Positions 1 to 7,591 are shown, counted from the first letter of the stretch. The stretch is 16,846 bases of DNA from JBAXPV01 sp037132075 (GCA_037132075.1 JBAXPV010000056.1:1-16846), one strand, 5' to 3'. Made by a program: numbers and translations. The notes: generated by a model not told the origin, from the sequence alone.

Positions 1-1
1 A

Positions 2-109
2 TTATTTTTTTCGCGTTTTTCAGATAAAATCCTAAACGTTATAGCCAATGCTAAAGAAGACAACGACGTATTATCATTCACAGTTTTAAAGGGATATTTC
101 TATGGGTGA
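2..109 (+). CDS. 3' end of an unidentified upstream gene (partial)
   Basis: The frame starting at base 2 is open for 35 codons from the window edge to a TGA at 107-109. Its tail reads like real protein (ends VLKGYFYG), with ordinary codon use for this window. The stop overlaps the ATG of the following kinase gene by 8 bases, an arrangement typical of translationally coupled partners, so this may be the last part of a sensor or regulator encoded with the kinase. I do not recognise the family from so short a piece. It could also be chance, since only 108 bases are visible. Confidence 0.4.
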   Translation, partial: LFFSRFSDKILNVIANAKEDNDVLSFTVLKGYFYG

Positions 110-2219
110 CCATGACAAAACCAAAGAAGAACTCCTAAAAGAGTTACATGAAATACAGCAGGAATATAATTCTTTCAAAGCCTCATACGAGAAAGACATT
201 ATTGATCGCAAGGAGGCGGAGAAAGAGACCCTCAGATATTCAAGGGAATTGGCCACTCTTTTAAGGATTAGTCAGGAGTTTGCAACAACGCTTGAATTAG
301 CAAAAATATTACAGATTATTGCTGATCGTGTAACAGAACTAACCGAACTGAAAAGCTCCGCCATTTATCTGCTTGAGGGAGAAACTTTGCGTTTATGGGC
401 AACAACCCCTCCTTTACCCGCACAGTTCCCGGACGAATTGCGCAATGCACCCCTTGCCGATCATCCTCATATTCAAAAGGCAATCACTACCGGCATGCCT
501 GTATTTCTGTTCGATACTGCAAAGGCTAACCTCACTGCAGCTGAACGCGATGTGTGTGAGTTAAGGAGTTTGCGTTCTGTTCTCTACTTGCCGCTCATTA
601 TTGGAACACAGGCACTAGGTACACTCATCGTGACCACTTCAGAAGAATCACAAAAGCTTTCCGAAGAAGAACTTAACTTATTGAGCACATTTGCCAATCT
701 AGCTGCCATGGGAGTCGGAAATGCCCGTCTTTATGAATCCCAAAATAGCTATGCCCGCGAACTGGAAAATCTTGTTATCGAACTAAAACAGGCTGTAGAA
801 GCACGAATGAAGAGCGAACGCCGCTATCTTGATCTGTTTAGCCAGGCAAACGAAGGGCTTTTGCTCATGACTCCCGAAGGTCAATTATCCGATTTAAACC
901 AAGCCTTTGCCGAAATGCATGGCTATACTGTAGATGAGCTAAAGAACTACGACATCAGAAAACTGGATGTTCTCGGGGATAAAACCCTTGAAGACCGCGC
1001 CGACCGCATTGGTCACATACTTGCCGGCGAGGTAGTTCGTTTTGAAGTGGAGCATTATCATAAAGACGGGCACATTTTTCCTCTAAGCGTTACTGTGAGC
1101 TTGATCTTCATTGACGATCATCAATTCTTCCTGGCCTTTCATCAGGATATCACCGAGCGCAAGCGTTTGGAGGAGGAGCTGATGAAAGAAAGTACCTTGA
1201 TGAAAACGGCCGTAGCGAACCTTCCAATAATATTTTATTTGATTGATGGAGAAGGTCTGTTCCAACTTTCGATAGGTGCTGGACTTAAAGGACTTGGGTT
1301 AAAACCTAATCAGGTGGTAGGGCTTTCGGTATACGAAATTTACAAGGATTTTCCGGCTATTATAGATTCTATCAAAAGATCGCTTGCCGGTGAACCTGCC
1401 CATTTTGAATCAACTGTTACAGGATCAAGCTACGACAACTATCTAGCTCCTATTTCTGATATAAATGGGATGCCCGTTGGAATTGTCGGAGTAGCTATGG
1501 ATATCACCGAACGCCTATCGATAGAAAAAGCACTCCTCAAGAGTGAAAGGGAGTTAAAAAGAGCACAGGAAATTACTCATATTGGAAGTTGGTATTTAGA
1601 TATTGGAACAAATCAGGTTACATGGTCAGAAGAATTATACAAAATGTATGGTTTTGACTCAAAAGAACCTGTGCCTCCTTACACCGAACACATAAAATTT
1701 CTTACATCCGAAAGTTGGGAAAAATTATCAACTTCTCTAACCAAGACAACAGAAACTGGAATTCCGTATGAACTCGAATTAAAAATAATAAAAAAAGACG
1801 GAAACAATGGCTGGATGTGGGTTCGCGGCGAAGCAATTAAAGATATTGATGGAAAAACAATTGCGCTATGGGGAGCTGCTCAGGATATTTCTGAGCGAAA
1901 ACTAATTGAAAAAGAGCTTGTAAAAGCCAAAGAAAAAGCCGAAGAAAGCGAAAAAAAGTTTAGAAAATCAATTGAGAATGCCCCATATCCCTTAATGATC
2001 CATGCGGAAGGTGAGGTAATACAATTATCAGAGGCTTGGACAAGAATATCCGGATATACTATTATTGACATTCCCAGCATTGTTCAATGGACTTCTAAAG
2101 CGTATGGTGAAGATGCAATCCCATCTCAAGAGTTTATCGATAAATTATATGAAGTTGATTCGATGCAGTATGATGGAGAATGGGAAGTAACCATAAAGAA
2201 TGGTGAAAAAAGAATTTAG
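102..2219 (+). CDS. N-terminal sensor half of a split hybrid histidine kinase (GAF + PAS repeats)
   Basis: This 705-residue product is the sensory part of a cytoplasmic hybrid two-component kinase; no membrane segment is visible. After a charged coiled-coil start (about 1-55) come a GAF domain (about 60-210), PAS 1 (240-354, ending DITERK), PAS 2 (368-472, ending DITER), PAS 3 of the GSWxxD type (490-600, ending DISERK) and a fourth PAS beginning near 617. The frame stops at TAG (2217-2219) inside that fourth PAS. The same frame continues after the TAG with DFSTSPIGILGDGR and then ATDITDRK, the normal end of a PAS/PAC domain, followed by the kinase core. The missing residue is almost certainly Trp (TGG to TAG). 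Together with the next entry the intact protein would have 1126 residues. Alone, this half cannot phosphorylate. It is either a broken gene, a sequencing error or a readthrough case. Confidence 0.85.
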   Translation: MGDHDKTKEELLKELHEIQQEYNSFKASYEKDIIDRKEAEKETLRYSRELATLLRISQEFATTLELAKILQIIADRVTELTELKSSAIYLLEGETLRLWATTPPLPAQFPDELRNAPLADHPHIQKAITTGMPVFLFDTAKANLTAAERDVCELRSLRSVLYLPLIIGTQALGTLIVTTSEESQKLSEEELNLLSTFANLAAMGVGNARLYESQNSYARELENLVIELKQAVEARMKSERRYLDLFSQANEGLLLMTPEGQLSDLNQAFAEMHGYTVDELKNYDIRKLDVLGDKTLEDRADRIGHILAGEVVRFEVEHYHKDGHIFPLSVTVSLIFIDDHQFFLAFHQDITERKRLEEELMKESTLMKTAVANLPIIFYLIDGEGLFQLSIGAGLKGLGLKPNQVVGLSVYEIYKDFPAIIDSIKRSLAGEPAHFESTVTGSSYDNYLAPISDINGMPVGIVGVAMDITERLSIEKALLKSERELKRAQEITHIGSWYLDIGTNQVTWSEELYKMYGFDSKEPVPPYTEHIKFLTSESWEKLSTSLTKTTETGIPYELELKIIKKDGNNGWMWVRGEAIKDIDGKTIALWGAAQDISERKLIEKELVKAKEKAEESEKKFRKSIENAPYPLMIHAEGEVIQLSEAWTRISGYTIIDIPSIVQWTSKAYGEDAIPSQEFIDKLYEVDSMQYDGEWEVTIKNGEKRI

Positions 2220-2276
2220 GATTTTAGTACAAGTCCAATAGGTATATTAGGCGATGGAAGAAAAGCTGTTATTAGC

Positions 2277-3482
2277 ATGGCAACTGATATAACAGATCGG
2301 AAAATTATTGAGAACAAATTAGAAATTCAGAATAAAGAGTTAATCATCTCTGCTGAAAAAGCAGAAGAAAGCGACCGTTTAAAATCTGCATTCCTTGCCA
2401 ATATGAGCCACGAAATACGTACACCGATGAATGGAATATTGGGTTTTGCGGAACTACTTAAAGAACCGGAATTGTCAGGCCAGCAACAACAGGAGTATAT
2501 TAGAATCATCGAGAAAAGCGGCGCACGTATGCTCAATATCATAAACGACATTATTGATATCTCGAAAATTGAAGCAGGCCTGATGAAATTGGAGATGAAG
2601 GAATCGGATATCAATGAGCAAATCGAATACATTTATACTTTCTTTAAACCGGAAATTGAAGCTAAAGGGCTAAAGTTTTCGTTCAAAAACACATTGCCAG
2701 CAAAAGAGGCCATCCTAAAAACAGACCACGAAAAATTTTATGCCATCCTTACCAATCTTGTTAAAAATGCCATTAAATACACAGAAAAGGGTTCAATTGA
2801 ATTTGGTTATTTTAAAAAGGGAGATCATCTTGAATTTTACGTGAAAGACACCGGCATCGGCGTTCAAAAAGAGAGACAGGGAGCTATATTTGAACGATTT
2901 ATCCAGGCTGATATTGAAGATAAAAATGCGCGGCAGGGAGCTGGCCTTGGCCTTGCTATTTCAAAATCATACGTCGAAACGCTTGGTGGCAAAATTTGGA
3001 TTGAAAGCAAGGAAGGCATTGGCTCAACCTTTTATTTCACTTTGCCCTACTATGCTGAACCGTTGATAGAAATTATTGATCAGCAACTTGTACCTTTCCG
3101 AAAAACCGATAATGTCAGAAAATTAAAAATTCTGATTGCCGAAGATGACGAAGTATCGGAAATGTTGATTGACATAATGGTCAAAACTTTTGGCAAAGAG
3201 ATTTTAAAAGTAAGGACTGGGGTTGAAGCCGTTGAAGCTTGCCGTGATAATCCTGATATAGATTTGATTTTGATGGATATTCAGATGCCCAAAATAGGGG
3301 GGTATGAAGCAACAAAGCGAATCCGCCAATTCAATAAAGTGGTGATAATTATTGCTCAAACTGCTTTTGGATTAGCTGGCGACAGAGAAAAGGCTATTGA
3401 AGCCGGATGCAACGATTATATTTCAAAACCGATTAAGAAAGATGAATTACTTGCATTAATACAAAAGTATTTCAAAAAGTAA
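2277..3482 (+). CDS. C-terminal kinase/receiver half of the split hybrid histidine kinase
   Basis: It is in the same reading frame as the preceding entry, separated only by an amber codon and 57 in-frame bases. From ATG 2277 the 401 residues contain the PAC end (ATDITDRK), a HisKA domain with phospho-acceptor His45 in MSHEIRTPMNG, and a HATPase_c domain with N box (NLVKNAIK, Asn164), G1 (DTGIGV), F box (IFERF) and G2 (GAGLGL). A receiver domain at about 283-400 has acidic pocket EDD, phospho-acceptor Asp334 in LILMDIQMPK and conserved Lys in SKPI. All catalytic motifs are intact, so a product started at 2277 could be an active kinase without its sensors. In full-length numbering the key residues are His770 and Asp1059. 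The ATG at 2277 is simply the first in-frame ATG after the stop; whether it is used is unknown. The signal sensed and the output partner are not evident. Confidence 0.85.
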   Translation: MATDITDRKIIENKLEIQNKELIISAEKAEESDRLKSAFLANMSHEIRTPMNGILGFAELLKEPELSGQQQQEYIRIIEKSGARMLNIINDIIDISKIEAGLMKLEMKESDINEQIEYIYTFFKPEIEAKGLKFSFKNTLPAKEAILKTDHEKFYAILTNLVKNAIKYTEKGSIEFGYFKKGDHLEFYVKDTGIGVQKERQGAIFERFIQADIEDKNARQGAGLGLAISKSYVETLGGKIWIESKEGIGSTFYFTLPYYAEPLIEIIDQQLVPFRKTDNVRKLKILIAEDDEVSEMLIDIMVKTFGKEILKVRTGVEAVEACRDNPDIDLILMDIQMPKIGGYEATKRIRQFNKVVIIIAQTAFGLAGDREKAIEAGCNDYISKPIKKDELLALIQKYFKK

Positions 3483-3607
3483 ACAGACGGCTAAACGACA
3501 CAAAATAAAGCATATGGCTATATTATCGGCTATCCGCAAGTCGGGTTTCGGTGCTTTGTTACAGGAAATTAGTATTCGGAAAGCAGTACCTCGTTGAGCG
3601 TAGCATC

Positions 3608-3660
3608 CCGCTAAGCTTTACTACACCAGAACGAAGCGTAGCTTGGCTACGCTTAACGGG
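3608..3660. repeat. Nested palindrome / hairpin
   Basis: A perfect 9-bp inverted repeat AAGCGTAGC-TTG-GCTACGCTT lies at 3634-3654. A wider, nearly perfect inverted repeat encloses it: CCCGCTAAGC (3608-3617) against GCTTAACGGG (3651-3660), 9 of 10 pairing; the right arms overlap, so the two folds compete. The GCGTAGC core also occurs just upstream near 3598. The structure is in non-coding DNA after the kinase. It could be a dispersed palindromic repeat, a recombination site or an RNA structure. It has no trailing T-run, so it is not itself a good terminator. Confidence 0.5.
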
Positions 3661-3661
3661 G

Positions 3662-3686
3662 GCCATCCTGCCGGATAGGCATTTTT
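3662..3686 (+). terminator. Candidate rho-independent terminator after the kinase gene
   Basis: GCCATCC and GGATAGGC pair into a 7-bp stem with one bulged A and a TGCC loop. The stem is followed by ATTTTTC. It reads rightward, about 180 bases after the kinase stop and just before the convergent gene at 3705. The short stem and modest T-run make it only a candidate. Confidence 0.4.
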
Positions 3687-3704
3687 CATCTTCGAAACTC
3701 AGAA

Positions 3705-3968
3705 TCAGTCGATGAAGTAGATTGTTGGCGGTCCGACAATACCAGCTTTCATCATGTCTTCTTTTAATTCAGTTGACTGAGAAAAGTTTTTAGCCTGCGA
3801 GATACTCTCCCAATGTGTGAAAACTGCGACTTCATTTGCGTCACTTTGGCTAACAAAGATTTCATCTTTTGAACAACCAGCATTTCTTCTTTTGTGACTT
3901 GTATCATCAAATATTTGCTTCCAGGCAGCCATATCAACTGCACGGTGCCTAACAATCATTATAGCCAT
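3705..3968 (-). CDS. Small dimeric alpha/beta-barrel (ABM/cyclase-like) protein
   Basis: The product has 87 residues from the ATG at 3966-3968 (MAIMIVRHRAVDMAAWK). The pattern is a beta strand with VRH, then W-K-x-x-F-D, a NEV strand with acidic and tryptophan residues (HWESISQAKNF), and a short C-terminal strand (PPTIYFID). This matches small single-domain ferredoxin-like proteins of the dimeric alpha/beta barrel superfamily, which includes antibiotic-biosynthesis monooxygenases and polyketide-cyclase-like proteins. Members act as homodimers, and the precise reaction of this subgroup is usually unknown. An upstream in-frame ATG at 3999-4001 would add 11 residues but lies outside the conserved fold. 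It is preceded by an AT-rich stretch typical of Bacteroidota starts. It stands alone, convergent with the kinase gene. Confidence 0.7.
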   Translation of the reverse strand: MAIMIVRHRAVDMAAWKQIFDDTSHKRRNAGCSKDEIFVSQSDANEVAVFTHWESISQAKNFSQSTELKEDMMKAGIVGPPTIYFID

Positions 3969-4059
3969 ATATTTATTTTTAAAAGGTTGCAAGATAAACA
4001 TCTGTTATTTAGAATAGTTTTAAATAACAAATTAATTTTTAGTTAAAAAGCCGCCTGAA

Positions 4060-4165
4060 CTATTTAGATCTGTCCTTTCCAGGCTGGATACGCTGACCCA
4101 ATTGACCACCCTAGACCGCTGGAAGTTGCCCCACCCCCTTGATCGCAGCGTCCCGCCTGATTTTT
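4060..4165. mobile_element. Possible IS21-type element end remnant
   Basis: Read on the minus strand, this stretch has spaced, related blocks GGGTGGGGCAACTTCCAGCGG and GGGTGGTCAATT followed by GGGTCAGCG. Repeated GGTGG(T/G)CAA-type blocks outside a gene resemble the multiple transposase-binding repeats at the ends of IS21-family elements in Bacteroidota. No istA or istB reading frame is present in the window, so at most this is a leftover end. The assignment is from memory of the pattern and is weak. Confidence 0.25.
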
Positions 4166-4216
4166 ATGTCAATATTCACTCAGGCTCTCACTCTATTCCC
4201 AATCAGAATCCCAAAC

Positions 4217-4603
4217 TTACCTGCCTTTTTTACGATTCCACCAATACGATAAGTACATGGCACTTGGTATATACAAGATCAAAAATATGATACTGAAATT
4301 CAGCAGGGGATCGATTGTCATGAATATTGCGGATAAAGTGAAGCCTGTCAGTGAAATAAATCCACCAGGCCCTGGTCGCCAGAAAGCAACGACAAGCCCT
4401 GCCAGTCCTGCCAAAAGACAAACTACTGTGGCAAAACCCAGCCAATCCGTTGGCATCAGGATGCCGGTTCTTTGATATCCTTCCATCCCATACCCTATGA
4501 GTCCGAAAAGGCAAAAAAACACCCATAAACCGCCTATAATACGCGCTGTAGTAAGGAGACCCTTTGAAGATGTTCTTTTCTGTGTTTCTTGATGATTTTG
4601 CAT
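4217..4603 (-). CDS. Four-helix integral membrane protein of unknown function
   Basis: The product has 128 residues. After a polar N-terminus come four hydrophobic segments at about 20-40, 53-75, 80-98 and 101-121, then a basic tail (WWNRKKGR), so it is an inner-membrane protein with a probably cytoplasmic C-terminus. The second and third helices are joined by a short WRPGPGG turn. The layout resembles small DUF-type four-helix membrane proteins common in Bacteroidota. I cannot name a function. No partner gene is adjacent; it is divergent from the following region and preceded by AT-rich DNA. The ATG at 4601-4603 is the first in frame. Confidence 0.7.
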   Translation of the reverse strand: MQNHQETQKRTSSKGLLTTARIIGGLWVFFCLFGLIGYGMEGYQRTGILMPTDWLGFATVVCLLAGLAGLVVAFWRPGPGGFISLTGFTLSAIFMTIDPLLNFSIIFLILYIPSAMYLSYWWNRKKGR

Positions 4604-5223
4604 TGTTTATTGATTTTGATTAAAAATGTTATGAATTCAATAAGGCTGTCTTCCTTTAGTATCTATTTTCTGAAATGAAAATTGACCAGGGGTAAATTTC
4701 TTGACCGGATCAAAAGTATATTGATATGATGATCTGTAATAAAAAAAATTATTGTAAATTCCTTGTAAAAACAGGAAATGAATTTACAAATTGGATCATA
4801 TGTCTGATAATCAGCACATAAATCTGGATTCTGGCCTTCTGGTCACACTAATATTAGCGAAATTGAAAAGAACAGCGAAGTGTGCGATTTCAATAACCGT
4901 AGAGATGAAATCCCGTCGGGCTCTCATCATAATAGTACCGGCCATTGTATACTTTCTTCAAACTAGTTATTGATAAAAAGTCCTTTTTCTGCATTGGAAG
5001 GGAAACAGAATCAGTCATTTGGGTGTTAATATAGAATTAGTTTATATGCCTGCTTTGCCCCCTTCTTATGTAATGTCAAGGAATAAGTACGGAATACGAG
5101 AGGTCAGAGAGATTGCGAGTGAAGAAGCGTAATTGTGAGATGATTAATTTTATTGCAAAATTCCATCAAGTATCAAAATATATTGCCTATAATTGCCCTT
5201 AAGATCAAATCTAACTTAGGTCA
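4604..5223. other. Gene-poor stretch
   Basis: About 620 bases without a gene I can support. A 57-codon frame from ATG 4800 to 4973 exists, but it has no family resemblance, and the frame two bases over is equally open. A short frame ending REVREIASEEA stops at about 5120; it is too short to interpret. No RNA gene or riboswitch was recognised. The stretch supplies the upstream regions of the flanking divergent genes. Confidence 0.5.
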
Positions 5224-5493
5224 ATGGAAACAAAAGGTAAAATTGTGATGGAGATGTATTACACCCTGACTTGCCCGAACTGTGTAATTCTGAAACGATT
5301 GCTTGATGATGTGCTTCCAGCTTTTAAGAACAGATTTGAGTTAAAGAAAAGTCTGGCCAATTCGCCCATGGGTTATTACAAAACCCTCAGATTGGGAATT
5401 CATACCGTTCCTACACTTTTAATCGACAACCAGATTGTCTTCAGAAGTGTTCCAACCAAAGAAGAATTGATCAACAAATTAAATACTTACTAA
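5224..5493 (+). CDS. Thioredoxin/glutaredoxin-like protein with CPNC motif
   Basis: This is an 89-residue single thioredoxin-fold domain. The first strand (KIVMEMYYT) leads into the redox motif Cys17-Pro-Asn-Cys20 at the start of helix 1, and the conserved cis-proline is Pro63 in TVPTLLID. The size fits a glutaredoxin-like or thioredoxin_3-type thiol oxidoreductase acting in the cytoplasm; there is no signal peptide. The ATG at 5224 is preferred to 5248 because the first beta strand starts between them. The stop is 16 bases before the next gene, a small membrane protein, so the two are probably co-transcribed. The substrate is unknown. Confidence 0.75.
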   Translation: METKGKIVMEMYYTLTCPNCVILKRLLDDVLPAFKNRFELKKSLANSPMGYYKTLRLGIHTVPTLLIDNQIVFRSVPTKEELINKLNTY

Positions 5494-5509
5494 TTTAAAA
5501 TATAAGGTA

Positions 5510-5734
5510 ATGGCAGAAAAGAAAAAACTCAGATGTCCCATTGGAATACCCGGGGGAATTTTAGCCGCCGTCGTCGGTTTAATCGGTATCGTAATTAATA
5601 TTATTGACTTCAACTGGTTTCCGCTCTTGAGTTCTGTGGCTTTGTTCTTCCTGGCCGGGCCCTTTGTACGGATAACCATGATGGTTCACAGTGCCAATGA
5701 CCGTTTGGATGAACTGGAGCGTAAAGTAAAGTAG
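5510..5734 (+). CDS. Small two-helix membrane protein
   Basis: The product has 74 residues: a basic start (MAEKKKLRCP), two hydrophobic segments at about 13-32 and 36-54, and an amphipathic charged C-terminus (NDRLDELERKVK) that could form a coiled coil. It has no recognised family. It starts 16 bases after the thioredoxin-like gene on the same strand, so it may anchor or partner that redox protein, but this is inference from position only. Cys9 is a single cysteine near the membrane boundary. Confidence 0.65.
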   Translation: MAEKKKLRCPIGIPGGILAAVVGLIGIVINIIDFNWFPLLSSVALFFLAGPFVRITMMVHSANDRLDELERKVK

Positions 5735-5742
5735 CCTTTTGT

Positions 5743-5759
5743 AAACAATTATTTTGTTT
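5743..5759. terminator. Weak AT-rich hairpin between convergent genes
   Basis: AAACAA and TTGTTT form a 6-bp stem around a 5-base loop and are followed by T-rich DNA. It lies between the convergent stops at 5734 and 5774, where a bidirectional terminator would be expected. The stem is AT-rich and thermodynamically weak. Confidence 0.3.
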
Positions 5760-5773
5760 TATCCCGGCGAAGA

Positions 5774-6448
5774 TTAGTCAAAGTGAGCGTTTCCTTCATT
5801 CTTCACAAAATCAAGTAAATCCAGTTTGATGATTTCCCAGTGCTTGCCTTTTAAACAAATCGGGTCGAAGTCATCATTCGCTTGGGTGAAATCTGATAAT
5901 TTTCTTATAATCAATTCTCTTTCATGGAAAAATGGATATCGCTTCTGGTGGAATCCTAACATTTCTTCCATGGAATAATCGCCAGTTAATTCATGAATAT
6001 CCCAAAAATCCTTTTTTCTTCCAATCCTTGAAACAACATCTAATTTCATAGCAATTATTTCTCCAATTGTCGCCATCCGAATACCATCGATACATGCTGC
6101 ATCCTCGATAAACGGGTCGGTATAAAACAGGTCGAGTTTAATACAATCATTCTTGTCGTTGCCAACATAATATGAAGTACCCATGCCGATGATTTTGTAA
6201 TCACTGGTGTCAACATAAGCGTAAGTGGACCGTAAAAAAGCCTTAATGGCTTCAAAGTTAACAGAGCCATATTCTGCGGCTGTAAACAAATCAATATCAT
6301 GTGATTCCCGATGACCTTTTTGTAAGCTCAACGCAGTACCCCCCACTAAGCGGAAGGATTCAAACTCTTTCGCAAACATCAGCGTTTTCAAAACGTTTAA
6401 TAAGAGGAGAGAAACTGTATCATATGAAAGATTACTTTTTTGCCCCAT
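5774..6448 (-). CDS. AbiEii/AbiGii-type nucleotidyltransferase toxin
   Basis: This 224-residue protein has a DNA-polymerase-beta-like nucleotidyltransferase core. The signature reads LVGGTAL (35-41), R47-E-S-H-D51-I-D53-L-F with the metal-binding aspartates, and a third acidic strand KLDLF (K104, D106). A later KKDFWDIHEL (145-154) matches the conserved K/R-D-x-x-D-I/L motif of AbiEii proteins. Family members are toxins of type IV-like toxin-antitoxin and phage abortive-infection systems that transfer nucleotides to an RNA or other acceptor. At 224 residues it is somewhat short for the family but appears complete. It is translated after, and overlaps by 17 bases, the antitoxin gene upstream (6432-6893). 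Its ATG at 6446-6448 therefore lies within the antitoxin's last codons, implying coupled expression. Confidence 0.85.
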   Translation of the reverse strand: MGQKSNLSYDTVSLLLLNVLKTLMFAKEFESFRLVGGTALSLQKGHRESHDIDLFTAAEYGSVNFEAIKAFLRSTYAYVDTSDYKIIGMGTSYYVGNDKNDCIKLDLFYTDPFIEDAACIDGIRMATIGEIIAMKLDVVSRIGRKKDFWDIHELTGDYSMEEMLGFHQKRYPFFHERELIIRKLSDFTQANDDFDPICLKGKHWEIIKLDLLDFVKNEGNAHFD

Positions 6449-6893
6449 TTAAGATTTCTTGAATTGTTTTTTTACCATAAAACCGCGTGATTTCCTTTTT
6501 CTCTGTTTCATTCCCGCGCTCAAATACCCTTATAATAATAGCTTTCTTTTGCTTATTCCAATTAATTTTTTCAATTTCCGTATCCCAAAATATGACAGAT
6601 CTTAAGCGGGTAAAATCAGGTTTGATACTATTTTGCTTTTTTTTCTCTTCTTCGATATCAAAATAAACCTGCAAAACCATTAGAAAACCTTCTTCAAGGC
6701 CAAGTGCTTTCTCAATCTTCAAGGCAAGATGAGTATTCATCTTCCTTTTTCCTTTGGTAATTGACACCAGTGTTTGAGGAAACTCCATTAATTCAAGCGC
6801 AAATCGACCCTTCTTTAAATTACGCTGTTTAAGCTCACGTTCGAGGATAAATCCCGGATGAATCCCTTTAATTATATTGAGAATACCATTCAT
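6432..6893 (-). CDS. HTH (HigA/XRE-like) antitoxin with DUF6922-like C-terminal domain
   Basis: The product has 153 residues from the ATG at 6891-6893. Residues about 12-70 are a helix-turn-helix of the HigA/VapI antidote type (HPGFILERELKQRN, LVSITKGKRKMNTHLALKIE, KALGL). A charged linker (81-92) leads to a C-terminal segment (97-150) with IFWDTEIEKINW, IIIRVFERG and RFYGKKTIQEIL, which resembles the DUF6922 proteins found beside AbiEii toxins in Bacteroidota. It is the first gene of the operon and overlaps the nucleotidyltransferase gene by 17 bases, the classic antitoxin-first order. An upstream in-frame start at 6938 would place the N-terminus across the palindromes and promoter box, so 6893 is preferred. 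It probably binds the toxin and represses its own promoter. Confidence 0.75.
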   Translation of the reverse strand: MNGILNIIKGIHPGFILERELKQRNLKKGRFALELMEFPQTLVSITKGKRKMNTHLALKIEKALGLEEGFLMVLQVYFDIEEEKKKQNSIKPDFTRLRSVIFWDTEIEKINWNKQKKAIIIRVFERGNETEKKEITRFYGKKTIQEILNGAKK

Positions 6894-6897
6894 TTTG

Positions 6898-6931
6898 CAA
6901 ATATAAACAAAAATGTTTACACAATATTGTG
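6898..6931 (-). promoter_or_regulatory. Promoter and palindromic operator of the toxin-antitoxin operon
   Basis: On the minus strand, TATATTTG (6898-6905) is an exact match to the Bacteroidota -7 box TAnnTTTG. It lies only four bases before the antitoxin ATG, so transcription would begin at or next to the start codon (near-leaderless). Immediately upstream are an imperfect inverted repeat ATAAACA-AAAA-TGTTTAC (6903-6920) and a perfect 12-bp palindrome CACAATATTGTG (6920-6931). They are placed where an HTH antitoxin could block polymerase. Confidence 0.5.
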
Positions 6932-7056
6932 CTAACAAAGTAACTTAGTCATAAAAGCTCACATTGATCATAATCACCGGGATTAATCAGGTTTAACATT
7001 TATTTGACATGAGGATTACAAGATATTTATAAAATTAGCGTTAGCTCTGTGTGTTT

Positions 7057-7359
7057 ATGAGAAAAAGTCCTAAAATATTCTTTGGAATTATATTTACCCT
7101 GGCAGTTCTTTTCTGTTTTGGAATTATTGATAATTCTCATTCCAATATCCAATTATTTAGTATAGCGCTGTCAGTAGGTTCAAATAGTGATGGCAATAGT
7201 TTCAGGACAGATATTGATTCATTTGATGACGATCAAAATTCACCTGTTATTGAAAGTAGTTCAGTGACGGAGTCTATATCTCAGTTGCCAATTCCCCGAA
7301 AATTCTTTTTGATCAATAAATTTTCCCTTTCTGTCTGGCAACCGCCAAAGATCTCCTAG
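7057..7359 (+). CDS. Small exported or membrane-anchored hypothetical protein
   Basis: The product has 100 residues from ATG 7057; a GTG two codons earlier is also possible. A basic start (MRKSPK) is followed by one hydrophobic segment (about residues 8-26), acting as signal peptide or anchor. Next is an acidic Ser/Asp-rich middle (DIDSFDDDQNS) and a C-terminus ending VWQPPKIS. No catalytic motif is visible. I do not recognise a family with confidence. It is preceded by AT-rich DNA and is divergent from the toxin-antitoxin operon. Confidence 0.5.
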   Translation: MRKSPKIFFGIIFTLAVLFCFGIIDNSHSNIQLFSIALSVGSNSDGNSFRTDIDSFDDDQNSPVIESSSVTESISQLPIPRKFFLINKFSLSVWQPPKIS

Positions 7360-7441
7360 AATATTTTTTTCTTACAATTCCTTATTGAGGCAATGTTCTT
7401 GTATGAGAATATGCAGAAATTTACTATCTGAAAATTAAAAA

Positions 7442-7591
7442 ATGGAGACCTTGAAATATTTGGATTATTCAACAAAACAACAAAATATTGAATATTTTAT
7501 TCATCTTGTCCGAATGGCAAAGGCAGATGATTCTGTAAGTAAGCCTGAATTGGATTTACTGCATTACACATTTGGGGTTTGCATTGGTTGA
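7442..7591 (+). pseudogene. Truncated TerB-like gene fragment
   Basis: ATG 7442 opens a 49-codon frame ending in TGA. The segment IEYFIHLVRMAKADDSVSKPELDLLH resembles the first two helices of TerB-like (tellurite-resistance/DjlA-type) domains, which normally read F-x-x-L-V-x-x-A-x-A-D-G-x-x-x-x-x-E-x-x-x-L. A full domain needs roughly 100 or more residues, so the 3' part is missing. The frame runs directly into the start of a different membrane-protein frame, with no gap between them. This looks like a deletion junction. The fragment carries no recognisable complete function. Confidence 0.45.

Noticed and set aside
4800..4973. 57-codon plus-strand frame in the gene-poor stretch
   Set aside because: No family resemblance, no promoter box, and another overlapping frame is open over the same bases; likely chance.
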